NCBI GenBank assembly: GCA_030447905.1
Contig: JAUJNZ010000003.1
Span: forward strand, 126,479-190,478
DNA from: Thermoleophilaceae bacterium
GTDB taxonomy: Bacteria; Actinomycetota; Thermoleophilia; Solirubrobacterales; Thermoleophilaceae
Direction: 5' to 3'
Length of the DNA stretch: 64,000 bases
A program made the position numbers and the translations under genes. Below the pieces are notes generated by a model that made no database searches, was not told the origin of the DNA, and saw only the letters and a list, made by a program, of their open reading frames with translations. Shown here in pieces: positions 26,155-32,743 of this stretch (position 1 is its first letter; each line of letters begins with the position of its first letter).

Positions 26155-26423
26155 TGACTTTTCGTTGCGACGGTGCCGGTCGCGGCGACCAGGACGAGCC
26201 AGGGGACCCGCCGTTCTCATCGCGGGCCCCCCGGCTTGACGGCGTCGGCGGGTCGACGTGTCCGTACGCCCGCTAGCGCGCGGTCTTCCTAATCCCCGCC
26301 ACCGCCGTCCTGCTCAGCCTCGCCGCCTTCCTGCCCCTGCTCCTGCTCCTGACCACCCTCCTCCACAGGGGACGTGGGTAGCTGCTGTTCTTCTCCTTCG
26401 CCAGCGCACGCACTCCCGCGCCG
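26138..26423 (-). repeat. 284-bp inverted repeat, right copy
   Basis: Reverse complement of 12325-12608 with a few small indels. Its inner end is the anticodon-arm core; its outer end (about 26423) is joined to a haem peroxidase fragment. Confidence 0.85.
26289..26423 (-). pseudogene. Small lipoprotein-like gene, copy 2, lacking its N-terminus
   Basis: The frame keeps ACAGEGEEQQLPTSPVEEGG and the Glu/Gln/Gly-rich tail to its stop at 26289. This copy has the intact tail but has lost the signal peptide: upstream it is fused in frame to a haem peroxidase fragment. Copy 1 at 12270 has the signal peptide but a frameshifted tail. Together they imply an ancestral lipoprotein of about 60 residues. 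Confidence 0.5.
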
Positions 26424-26648
26424 ATACCAAGGCTCGTTAGCAAAGCTGGCCGGTGCGAGGCGAAACTGAAAGGGGCTCGGGTTGATGTGGTTGATGTACT
26501 CCTCGACGACAATCTTGATCAGCACCATGATGAGGATGTTGCGAGTCGTTTCAAAGACGCGATCGCAGTCCCACCCCGGGTACTCTTGGCGCAGACGCCG
26601 GGCGATTCGATTGTGCTCGCGCAGGACGTCGCGGCATGCGGCTTCTCC
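26424..26648 (-). pseudogene. Animal-type haem peroxidase (cyclooxygenase-like) fragment
   Basis: The frame reads CRDVLREHNRIARRLRQEYP, then GWDCDRVFETTRNILIMVL, then IKIVVEEYINHINP, and ends NEPWYR. This is the region around the proximal part of the peroxidase-cyclooxygenase superfamily (LREHNRIA, W.D...F..TR, I.VEEYI.HI). About 75 residues remain, both ends are lost, and the 3' end is fused to the small lipoprotein gene at 26423. The full-length family has more than 500 residues. Confidence 0.65.
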
Positions 26649-26995
26649 CCTTCACCGTTCGGACGGCGTCGGGATGCTATGGGCGTGGCGTGAGGAGGAC
26701 TGAGCAAGGGTCGACTCCTCCTCGGAGGTGGCCCGGGCGCGGCGAGGTGGGTACGGCGAAAGCCCGCCCTCGAGGCCGGCGAGGGCCCGACGAGGCATCG
26801 CGTCGGGCCAGCCGCGGGCGCGGGCGCCCCACCACGTCTCGCCGCGCCTGACGCGCGGGGAGCGACGGACCCAGCTTTTGTAGCTCCTGGAGGCCGAACC
26901 GGGTCTGCGGCCCTCAGAAGCCGCACGACGCATGGCCGTCAATCCCCACCAGGTCCACTCGCTTGCGCGGAGGCTCGAGGAGGACGGAGCGCTGT
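26649..26995. other. No recognisable gene
   Basis: Open GC-rich frames on both strands give no coherent protein. The stretch joins the haem peroxidase and PhoD-like fragments. Confidence 0.3.
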
Positions 26996-27140
26996 CACCA
27001 GCCTTTATAGCCGGGGACAGATCGTCGGCGTAGATCTGGTCGCCGAGCATGAGCAGCGCATCGGGCCAGGTCTCGGGAGGGGACTTGGCCATTCGCAGTG
27101 CGAGCGCTCTGAGCGCGTCGATGCCGCCGCGGGCGAGCCG
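26996..27140 (-). pseudogene. PhoD-like metallophosphatase fragment
   Basis: The frame reads IDALRALALRMAKSPPETWP followed by DALLMLGDQIYADDLSPA. The LxLGDQxYADE.SP block is a metal-binding motif of actinobacterial PhoD-like phosphatases. The coherent sequence is about 45 residues; the rest of the gene is absent. Confidence 0.55.
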
Positions 27141-27254
27141 CGCCCGCCGTCCCCTCCGCCGAAAACCAGCGCCTGACCTTTACCAGGCTGCACCGGCTCC
27201 GAGATTTCTAGTGATCGCGATGCCCGCCGTGCCTTGACGGCGTCTGCTGGAGTC

Positions 27255-27318
27255 ACCGGTTTTGGAGACCGGTGCCTTTTCGACTCGCGACCCGTGAGTC
27301 ACTCGCACGTCCTCGCCT
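27255..27318 (-). repeat. 64-bp direct repeat, copy 1, with anticodon-arm core E
   Basis: Identical to 27895-27958. On the minus strand it reads as a GCGAGTCGAAAAGGCA-type flank followed by CCGGTCTCCAAAACCGG (core at 27256-27272). No tRNA 3' half adjoins. The spacing between the two copies is 640 bases. Confidence 0.8.
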
Positions 27319-27455
27319 TCGGCGTCGAGTTTATGCCACCCCCAAGCGACATCGCGTTTGTGTTCCTGATGCAGATCGGCGTAATCCTCGGGTTTTTGAC
27401 CGGCTACCCCATGGTCGCCTGGCTGCTATCGCGGGGCACGAAGGCGACCGTCTGA
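27318..27455 (+). pseudogene. DUF4396-like membrane protein, C-terminal fragment
   Basis: FGVEFMPPPSDIAFVFLMQI then GVILGFLTGYPMVAWLLSRG, ending KATV. The 'MQIAMIxGFxTAYPVNWWLIRKG' ending is characteristic of DUF4396 proteins. Only the last membrane helix remains, starting exactly where the 64-bp repeat ends. Confidence 0.5.
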
Positions 27456-28022
27456 CAAAGCCGGCGCGCGCCTTTGAGCTGCTTGTGAGAGCGGTCGAGG
27501 TTGGGTGGGGAGCCAGCTCGTATATCGATAGCTTGCGGCCGTGCGGGTTTCCAGGCGGCCGCCATCACACGGTCGCGGTCGCCACCCCGATGCCCCCGTT
27601 CGCCGTCCGCGGCGATGAGGATGGTCGCCTGCGCGCGCGCGAAGGAGCTCCCGCGAAAGTCACGGACCTCGTGGCGCGCATGACCCCCAGCCCCGCTGGC
27701 GCGTTCCGTCTGAGTGAGGCTCCACGGTGTAGGTGCCGGCGAAGTCGGGGTCGTCGAGGGTGATCATCCTCACGTGATGAAGTGTGACATCTGTATTGAC
27801 CCCGCCGCAGCGGCGCGCGCGGCCGTCCGCCCCCGCGCAACCCTGAGATCGTGTCGGTCCGTCGGTGTCGAGGAGCTGACGAGGACACTCGGGTACCGGT
27901 TTTGGAGACCGGTGCCTTTTCGACTCGCGACCCGTGAGTCACTCGCACGTCCTCGCCTGCCTTGATGGAGCTCGATGTGCCGTGCACTTACCAGCGGCCG
28001 TTCGGGGTGCGACGATGCATCC
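27456..28022. other. Remnant region with repeat only
   Basis: Apart from the second 64-bp repeat, I see only a possible scrap on the minus strand near 27750 (MITLDDPDFAGTYTVEPH) with no family I can name. Confidence 0.3.
27895..27958 (-). repeat. 64-bp direct repeat, copy 2, with anticodon-arm core F
   Basis: Same sequence as 27255-27318; the core CCGGTCTCCAAAACCGG lies on the minus strand at 27896-27912. The flank on the far side of the core differs between the two copies. Confidence 0.8.
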
Positions 28023-28658
28023 ATGACCGAGAACACCAGCGGCGCGCAGGCAGAGTCGATGACGGCCGCGCGCGAGGCCGGTAGGCACCCTCGACCGGCT
28101 GCGTCCCATGTTCTCGATTTGTTCGTAGCGGCCACCGCCTACCACGTCGATCCAAGCCAGGCGGAGGCCCTGCATCGTCAGCGCGAGCGCTACGGTGGGG
28201 GCTATTCGGAGCGAGACCTCGTCGGGCGCCTTCTGACCGCCGCGGCGATGGCGCTGCGCCGGGCAGTCGATCAGGCGTCGCCACCCGCGCCGATCGCCAG
28301 CGGCACAGAGGCCTTCGCGGAGCTCCAGGCGGTACGCGCAGCAGCACGGTCGCGGCTAGCTTTACGCCAAAGCGGTCTCCGCGGGCTTCGCCTCGAGCGA
28401 GCGCGCAAGCGCGGCGAGCTCGAGCTCGTTGAGGCGCTCGAACTAGCTAGCGACCGACTCGGTCCTCTCCCGGCAGGGGGTCTCGGACAGGTGAGAGCGC
28501 CGGACGCCGCCCCGCCTCTGGTTGAGGGCGTCTACCCCACGCCCGACGAGCTTGCCGGCATGGCCGCGCACGCGGGAGCCGCGTTGGGTCGACTTGCTGC
28601 CGCAAGCAGCGATGTAGACCCGGTGGGCGAGCTGCGCGAGGCACTCGAAGGCCCGTAG
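28023..28658 (+). CDS. Unrecognised helical protein
   Basis: 211 residues from ATG 28023 (MTENTSGAQAESMTAAREAG). Mostly Ala/Arg/Leu-rich helices, with a central ELQAVRAAARSRLALRQSGL segment and no motif, signal peptide or membrane helix that I recognise. The frame is open from 27975, but the later ATG gives the more coherent start. Codon pattern supports coding, but confidence is moderate in this fragment-rich area. Confidence 0.4.
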   Translation: MTENTSGAQAESMTAAREAGRHPRPAASHVLDLFVAATAYHVDPSQAEALHRQRERYGGGYSERDLVGRLLTAAAMALRRAVDQASPPAPIASGTEAFAELQAVRAAARSRLALRQSGLRGLRLERARKRGELELVEALELASDRLGPLPAGGLGQVRAPDAAPPLVEGVYPTPDELAGMAAHAGAALGRLAAASSDVDPVGELREALEGP

Positions 28659-28856
28659 AGGTGTCAGAAGGGGCGGCAACCACGTCAACCTGCTCCCTGT
28701 TCCACTCGCGGTCCCGCGCTAGCTTGGCCGAACCGACGAGTGGCGGACCACCGAACAGGGTTTGCGCGACAGCCTCCGCGCCTAGTGCAAGCGCACCTCC
28801 GCTGCTTCCGAGGCCCGGCGTCAAGCGGCTATGTGGGTCCCTAGTCGGCCAAGGCC

Positions 28857-29690
28857 TTGTTTGAGCGCTTCACAGAGGGGGCCCGCGAGGTGGTGGTCTT
28901 GGCCCAGGAAGAGGCGCAGGGCCTCAAGCACGGACACATCGGTACCGAGCACCTCCTGCTCGCCCTGCTGCGTGAACAGAGGGACCTCGGCGCGCGCATA
29001 CTGAAGTCGCTCGATGTCACAGAAGAGCGCACGCGAGCGCAGGTGGGGAGGATCGTCCCGTCCGGCGGCGATGTGACCTCAGAGCATGTCCCTCTCACCG
29101 AGCGCGCCAAGCGGGCGCTCGCCCTGGCGATGCGTGAGGCCCGGCAGTGGGGTCAAAAGTACATCGCCACCGAGCACATCCTGCTTGGATTGGCACGCGA
29201 GAAGGAGGGTGTCGCGGCCCGTGTCCTGCTCGACTTCGGCGCGGACGCGGAGAAGGTTCGCAGGGAGTTTATGCGCGTGCTGTCCGAGCTTGGCGGCCGC
29301 GACGACCAGCGGCGGGCCCAGGGCAGTATGAGCGGTGCGGGGGCTAAGGAGCGGAAGTCCCCTGGCAGCCCAGAGCGGCAGCGCTTGGAAGCGCTTCAAC
29401 GTGCCAACGAGATACGCCAGGGACGGGCCCGACTAAAACGCGCCATGAAGAGCGGAGGGGTTGACCCGGCAAAGCTCTTTCTCGATCCCCCTGCGTTGAT
29501 CCAAACCGCGAAGGTGGTCGACCTCCTGCTCGGCGCTCCCGGATGGGGCCGAGTTCGCTCCAACAGGGCACTCGAGTACCTCCGGATCTCGCCGACGAGA
29601 ACGGTGGGCACCCTCAGCGAGCGTCAGCGGCTTGTGCTGGCGGAACTGCTGGGCCACCGACCCGAAGGGCAAGCGGCGAACGAGCCGTAG
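28857..29690 (+). CDS. Clp N-domain fused to an actinobacterial IHF-like domain
   Basis: 277 residues from a TTG start. Residues 1-72 and 79-143 are two Clp N-terminal repeats as in ClpC/ClpA (FTEGAREVVVLAQEEAQGLK, IGTEHLLLALLREQ; then LTERAKRALALAMREARQWG, IATEHILLGLAREKEGVAAR). After a Ser/Gly/Lys linker, residues about 172-270 match the actinobacterial integration host factor: RLEALQRANEIRQGRARLKR, the MKSGGVDPAKLF turn, TAKVVDLLLGAPGWGRVRSN, the RTVGTLSERQR loop. No AAA+ ATPase modules are present, so it is not a chaperone. It would be a DNA-binding protein with a substrate- or adaptor-binding N-domain. It is intact among broken neighbours. Confidence 0.8.
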   Translation: MFERFTEGAREVVVLAQEEAQGLKHGHIGTEHLLLALLREQRDLGARILKSLDVTEERTRAQVGRIVPSGGDVTSEHVPLTERAKRALALAMREARQWGQKYIATEHILLGLAREKEGVAARVLLDFGADAEKVRREFMRVLSELGGRDDQRRAQGSMSGAGAKERKSPGSPERQRLEALQRANEIRQGRARLKRAMKSGGVDPAKLFLDPPALIQTAKVVDLLLGAPGWGRVRSNRALEYLRISPTRTVGTLSERQRLVLAELLGHRPEGQAANEP

Positions 29691-30611
29691 TCCATCCGCG
29701 TCCCCAGGACGCAAGTGAGAGGGCGCGGTGCCGCTCGTCGCGGAGGGTGTCGCACAGACCGTTAGACGAGCTCATCGGCCGGATCTCGCGCCGCTCTGCG
29801 GCCCAGGCCGTACGACTCGCGATCCTTGAGCAGCCCCGCCTGCGCCGAAGGTCGCAGTGAGCCCGCGGCCTCGGCAGTCGAGCAGGGCGCCGACGCGCTG
29901 CGCGCGGAGGAGCAACAGCTCGGGCCGGCCGAGGCCGTCGAGGCTGGGGTGCTCGTCGATCGCCTCCTGTCCTACCGCGCGACGAAGTCGTGGGAGGACA
30001 TGGTCCGCGTCGTGGAGACCCGGGGAGCTCGCCGCGCTACTTCGGTCAGGAGCCGGAAGCTAGCTCCGCAGTTTTCGCAGAGAAGGGACCCGCCTTAAGC
30101 GCCCGCTCGAGGGTAAGAGCGCATCGCCGCGACGGCCATCCGGTTCCTCCGAACCGCAATAGGTGGGGATCCGCAGAACTGGGAGTACCAGCTGGCGCCT
30201 TGTCCTGGCCAGGCGCGCCGCGGGCGAGCCACATCGGCAAGCCGTCGAGGAAGCCCGCATACGAAACCCCAAGAGTCGCGTGGTCAGGCTGGAACCACGC
30301 GTCGACCAGGTCGCCTACCGAGCCGGTAACCATGCGCGCGAGCTCCTCGCGGTCGCGGTGACCGAGGCGGGCGGCGCGCGCAAACGGCCTGCACCATCGT
30401 GATGAGATCACCCGCCTCGAGTGAGCTCGCACGCGGGGGCGACCGCAACAAAAGCGGCCGGAGGAAGCGGACCAGCCGCTGCACGAGCGCCTGGAACTCG
30501 GGAACCGTGCGGCGCGCGCAGCCATCGCAGTAGACGCGCGCACGACGCCTGGGACGCGTTTACGCTCGACACCTGAGGGAACTCGCTCTCCGATCCCAAG
30601 AGAGGAAAGCG
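29691..30611. other. Decayed stretch with an unplaced minus-strand coding remnant
   Basis: On the minus strand, 30385-30543 gives VYCDGCARRTVPEFQALVQR and LVRFLRPLLLRSPP, and after a frame change near 30385, 30230-30370 gives REELARMVTGSVGDLVDAWF. The two seem parts of one gene but I cannot name the family. The plus strand shows nothing coherent. Confidence 0.3.
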
Positions 30612-30863
30612 ATGGAGGCGAGCATGAGTCCCGAAGGCGACGTTACACGGCAGGAGTTCGAAGAGCTGAAGCAGACCCAAGCGGTTCAAGCCGCCACCCA
30701 GGCGGGGGCACAGGCGACACAGGCAGCCACGCAGGCCGGTCAGGCAGCCACGGAGGCGGCAGGGCTCGCAGGGATGGGAGCCGCCGTTGGGGCCGGTGCG
30801 GCCGGGCTGATCGTGGGCATCTTTCTAGGGCTCGCGATAGCCAACGCCCAGCACCACCACTAG
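30612..30863 (+). CDS. Small Ala/Thr/Gln-rich single-pass membrane protein
   Basis: 83 residues from ATG 30612 (or ATG 30624), after AGAGGAAAG. An acidic N-terminus is followed by a repetitive Ala-Thr-Gln stretch (QAATQAGAQATQAATQAGQA), one Gly-rich membrane helix (GAGAAGLIVGIFLGLAIANA) and a terminal QHHH. The Gly-x-x-x-Gly spacing in the helix suggests self-association. I know no family for it. Confidence 0.5.
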   Translation: MEASMSPEGDVTRQEFEELKQTQAVQAATQAGAQATQAATQAGQAATEAAGLAGMGAAVGAGAAGLIVGIFLGLAIANAQHHH

Positions 30864-30895
30864 CTACGGCGCCGATCCGAAGAAGGGAGCCGACG

Positions 30896-31410
30896 ATGCA
30901 CAACCTCGACGTGGAGGCGCTCGAGGCGACCGCCGCCAACGCCCGCGACGATCCCGGCGCGGTCAGGCGCGAGGTGGCCTTCGAGGGGGAGTGGCAGGTC
31001 GCCGAGGGGGCGCCGCAGTTTCGGGCCACGATCCCCTTTCCGAAGGGCGAGGTGGTCTTCGAGGCGGACTTCCCGCCGCCCATGGGCGGGACGGCTCGGC
31101 CCCGGACCCGCTCGCCTACTGCTTCTGGGGCGGGCTCGCCTGCTACGCGATGACCTTCGCCCAGGAGGCGGCCCGGCAGGGCGTCGAGCTTCGCGGGCTG
31201 CGGGCGCGGCTCTCGACGGAGCTTGACCAGAGCCGGGCGCTCGGGGCGACCGACAACCCGCCGGTCGGGCAGATCGACTGGTACCTCGACGCCGATGCCG
31301 ACGCGCCGCGGGAGACGCTCGAGGAGATCAAGCGCCTGGCGGACGACCATTGCCCGGGCGTGTGGTGCATTCGCAACCCGATCGCCCTGGCCACCCACCT
31401 TGACGGCTAG
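30896..31410 (+). pseudogene. OsmC-like protein, frameshifted (second copy type)
   Basis: MHNLDVEALEATAANARDDP... to FEADFPPPMGG, then in another frame GSAPDPLAYCFWGGLACYAM, TFAQEAARQGVEL, and HCPGVWCIRNPI, ending THLDG. Conserved cysteines of OsmC-type proteins are kept (LACYAMT and CPGVWC). The frames join at about 31090, a one-base change. It differs in sequence from the OsmC remnant at 13804, so it is not a duplicate. Ribosome-binding GAAGGGAG precedes the ATG. Confidence 0.75.
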
Positions 31411-31524
31411 GCCCGCCCGCGGCTCGCGGCGCCGCCGGCGCACCGCGGACGCCCGCCGCTCGCGCCCGGCGCAGCGATGCCCTCGGCGTCGCGTCGATCG
31501 CGCCCGCGCCAAGGAGGCACCGAG

Positions 31525-31620
31525 ATGGCGGTGATGGTGGTGGGTGAGTTCCACGTCCGGGCGGGGTGCGCCGAGAGGTTCGAGCAGGCCTTCCGGCAGG
31601 CAGCTGACGCCCCGGCTACC
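31525..31620 (+). pseudogene. Antibiotic-monooxygenase-like protein, N-terminal fragment
   Basis: ATG at 31525 follows AAGGAGG. The product MAVMVVGEFHVRAGCAERFE followed by QAFRQAAD resembles the first strand and helix of a small ABM-type dimeric alpha-beta barrel protein. After about 30 residues the frame turns Pro/Arg-rich and meaningless. Confidence 0.4.
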
Positions 31621-31935
31621 AAGCCCAGGCCTACTCCCCGCGCGCGGGACGGACCCTCCGCAAGACCTTCCCCCTCGCTCGCCGAGGCCCGAGCGTGGCG
31701 CCAAGGATACTCAGGTGGCCATCCGCCGGCGCACCATGCGCGCGCCCCACTCGAGAAGAGCGGCCGCCGTCAACCAGGCCGGCGGCCTGCTTGAACGCCG
31801 GGGCCCGGCGGGCGTCTAGCCGCAGGACCGCGCCCGTGCGATCGGCTTGCGACCGTCAGGAGTGCCCGCATAGGGCGATTTCGCCATCAGGACGGCGAGA
31901 GGGCGGCAGACGGCCACGCGTGGTCAAGTCGGGGA

Positions 31936-31967
31936 AAAGAGCTACTGTGCAGGCACTTCTCTCGACG
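31936..31967 (-). repeat. 32-bp direct repeat, outer copy
   Basis: Identical to 32072-32103. On the selC strand it starts CGTCGAGAGAAGTGCC. The second copy touches the 3' end of selC; this one lies 136 bases further out. Confidence 0.75.
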
Positions 31968-32071
31968 CCTGGACCGACTGCGCCAACGCCCGCACCCACC
32001 GCCCGCTCAGGGCGATTCGGCCGTCAGCTGCGCTGGAGGCCCCGAGACGGCAGGTGCCGCCAGATCGCGGG

Positions 32072-32103
32072 AAAGAGCTACTGTGCAGGCACTTCTCTCG
32101 ACG
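32072..32103 (-). repeat. 32-bp direct repeat, copy abutting selC
   Basis: Starts at the last acceptor base and discriminator of selC and runs downstream of it. The 451 bases from 31621 to 32071 hold no gene that I can support. Confidence 0.75.
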
Positions 32104-32194
32104 GAGCGGCGATGGAATCGAACCATCCAAGCGGAGGGCTGCTCCGCCCTGCCGGTTTTGAAGACCGGATGGGCCACCAGACCCCTGCCGCTCC
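32102..32194 (-). tRNA. selC: tRNA-Sec (UCA), selenocysteine
   Basis: On the minus strand: an 8-bp acceptor stem GGAGCGGC / GCCGCTCC, a long D arm (GGGTC, TGGT, GGCCC), anticodon arm CCGGT / CTTCAAA / ACCGG with anticodon TCA, a long variable arm (GCGGAG / CTCCGC), T arm GATGG / TTCGATT / CCATC and discriminator G. The 8-bp acceptor, long variable arm, UCA anticodon and G73 together are specific for selenocysteine tRNA. CCA is not encoded. It implies that the organism has or had SelA, SelB and SelD elsewhere and translates some UGA codons as selenocysteine. Confidence 0.92.
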
Positions 32195-32294
32195 GTGTCC
32201 CATCCTAGGGTGCCGCGGTAGCTGGACTTCGGGTCCGCGCCGAGGCAAAGCCCTCCGCCGTGCTTCGTAGCCGTCATCGTCGCCGATGTGGTCC

Positions 32295-32728
32295 TCAGCC
32301 GGGCCCTGAAGTGAGTGGCTCTGTGCCGAGGAGCGTCCACGCGGACGGATGTCGCTCAAAGCCAAGCTGCGCGTAGTAGTCGACGGCCGCGGGCGCGGCG
32401 AGAAGCACCAGGCGCGCGTCCGGCTCGCACTCCCGGCGCGTGCGCTCGATCAGGCGCGTCCGATCCCCGTGCGCTGGTGTGACGCGCGGACGGCGAGGTC
32501 GGAGAGGTAGGTCACGTAGGTCCGATCGGTGAGCGATCGGGCGACGCCGAAAATGGCCCCGCCCTCCCAGGCCGACACGACGAGGCCTGCGTTCGCCAGC
32601 ATGACCGCCATGCGACGGCGGTCCTCGGCCGGCCGGCGCTCGCCGAGGCCCGAGTCGCGATAGACGTCGATGACCTCTTCGAGTTCGAGGTCGCCTCCCA
32701 CGCGAAACTCGATCCGCCCGGGCTCCAT
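32295..32728 (-). pseudogene. GNAT acetyltransferase, one-base frameshift
   Basis: N-terminal frame: GRIEFRVGGDLELEEVIDVY, GGAIFGVARSLTD, TYLSDLAVRASHQRTGIGRA, which includes the acetyl-CoA pyrophosphate loop (QRTGIGRA). It then stops; the next frame gives LIERTRRECEPDARLVLLAA, AVDYYAQLGFERHPSAW, the normal C-terminal half. Adding one base near 32455 restores GIGRALIERTRREC. It lies 16 bases after the exonuclease gene and may be its last operon member. Substrate unknown. Confidence 0.8.
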
Positions 32729-32743
32729 CGTCTCCGGCCGGAG

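Noticed and set aside
26100-26165. A complete tRNA-Trp gene on the minus strand
   Set aside because: The 5' GGGGCAC strand and D arm are missing; the upstream sequence belongs to the 284-bp inverted repeat.
27255-27958. CRISPR array
   Set aside because: Only two 64-bp repeats with a 576-base gap and no regular spacers; no cas genes anywhere in the window.
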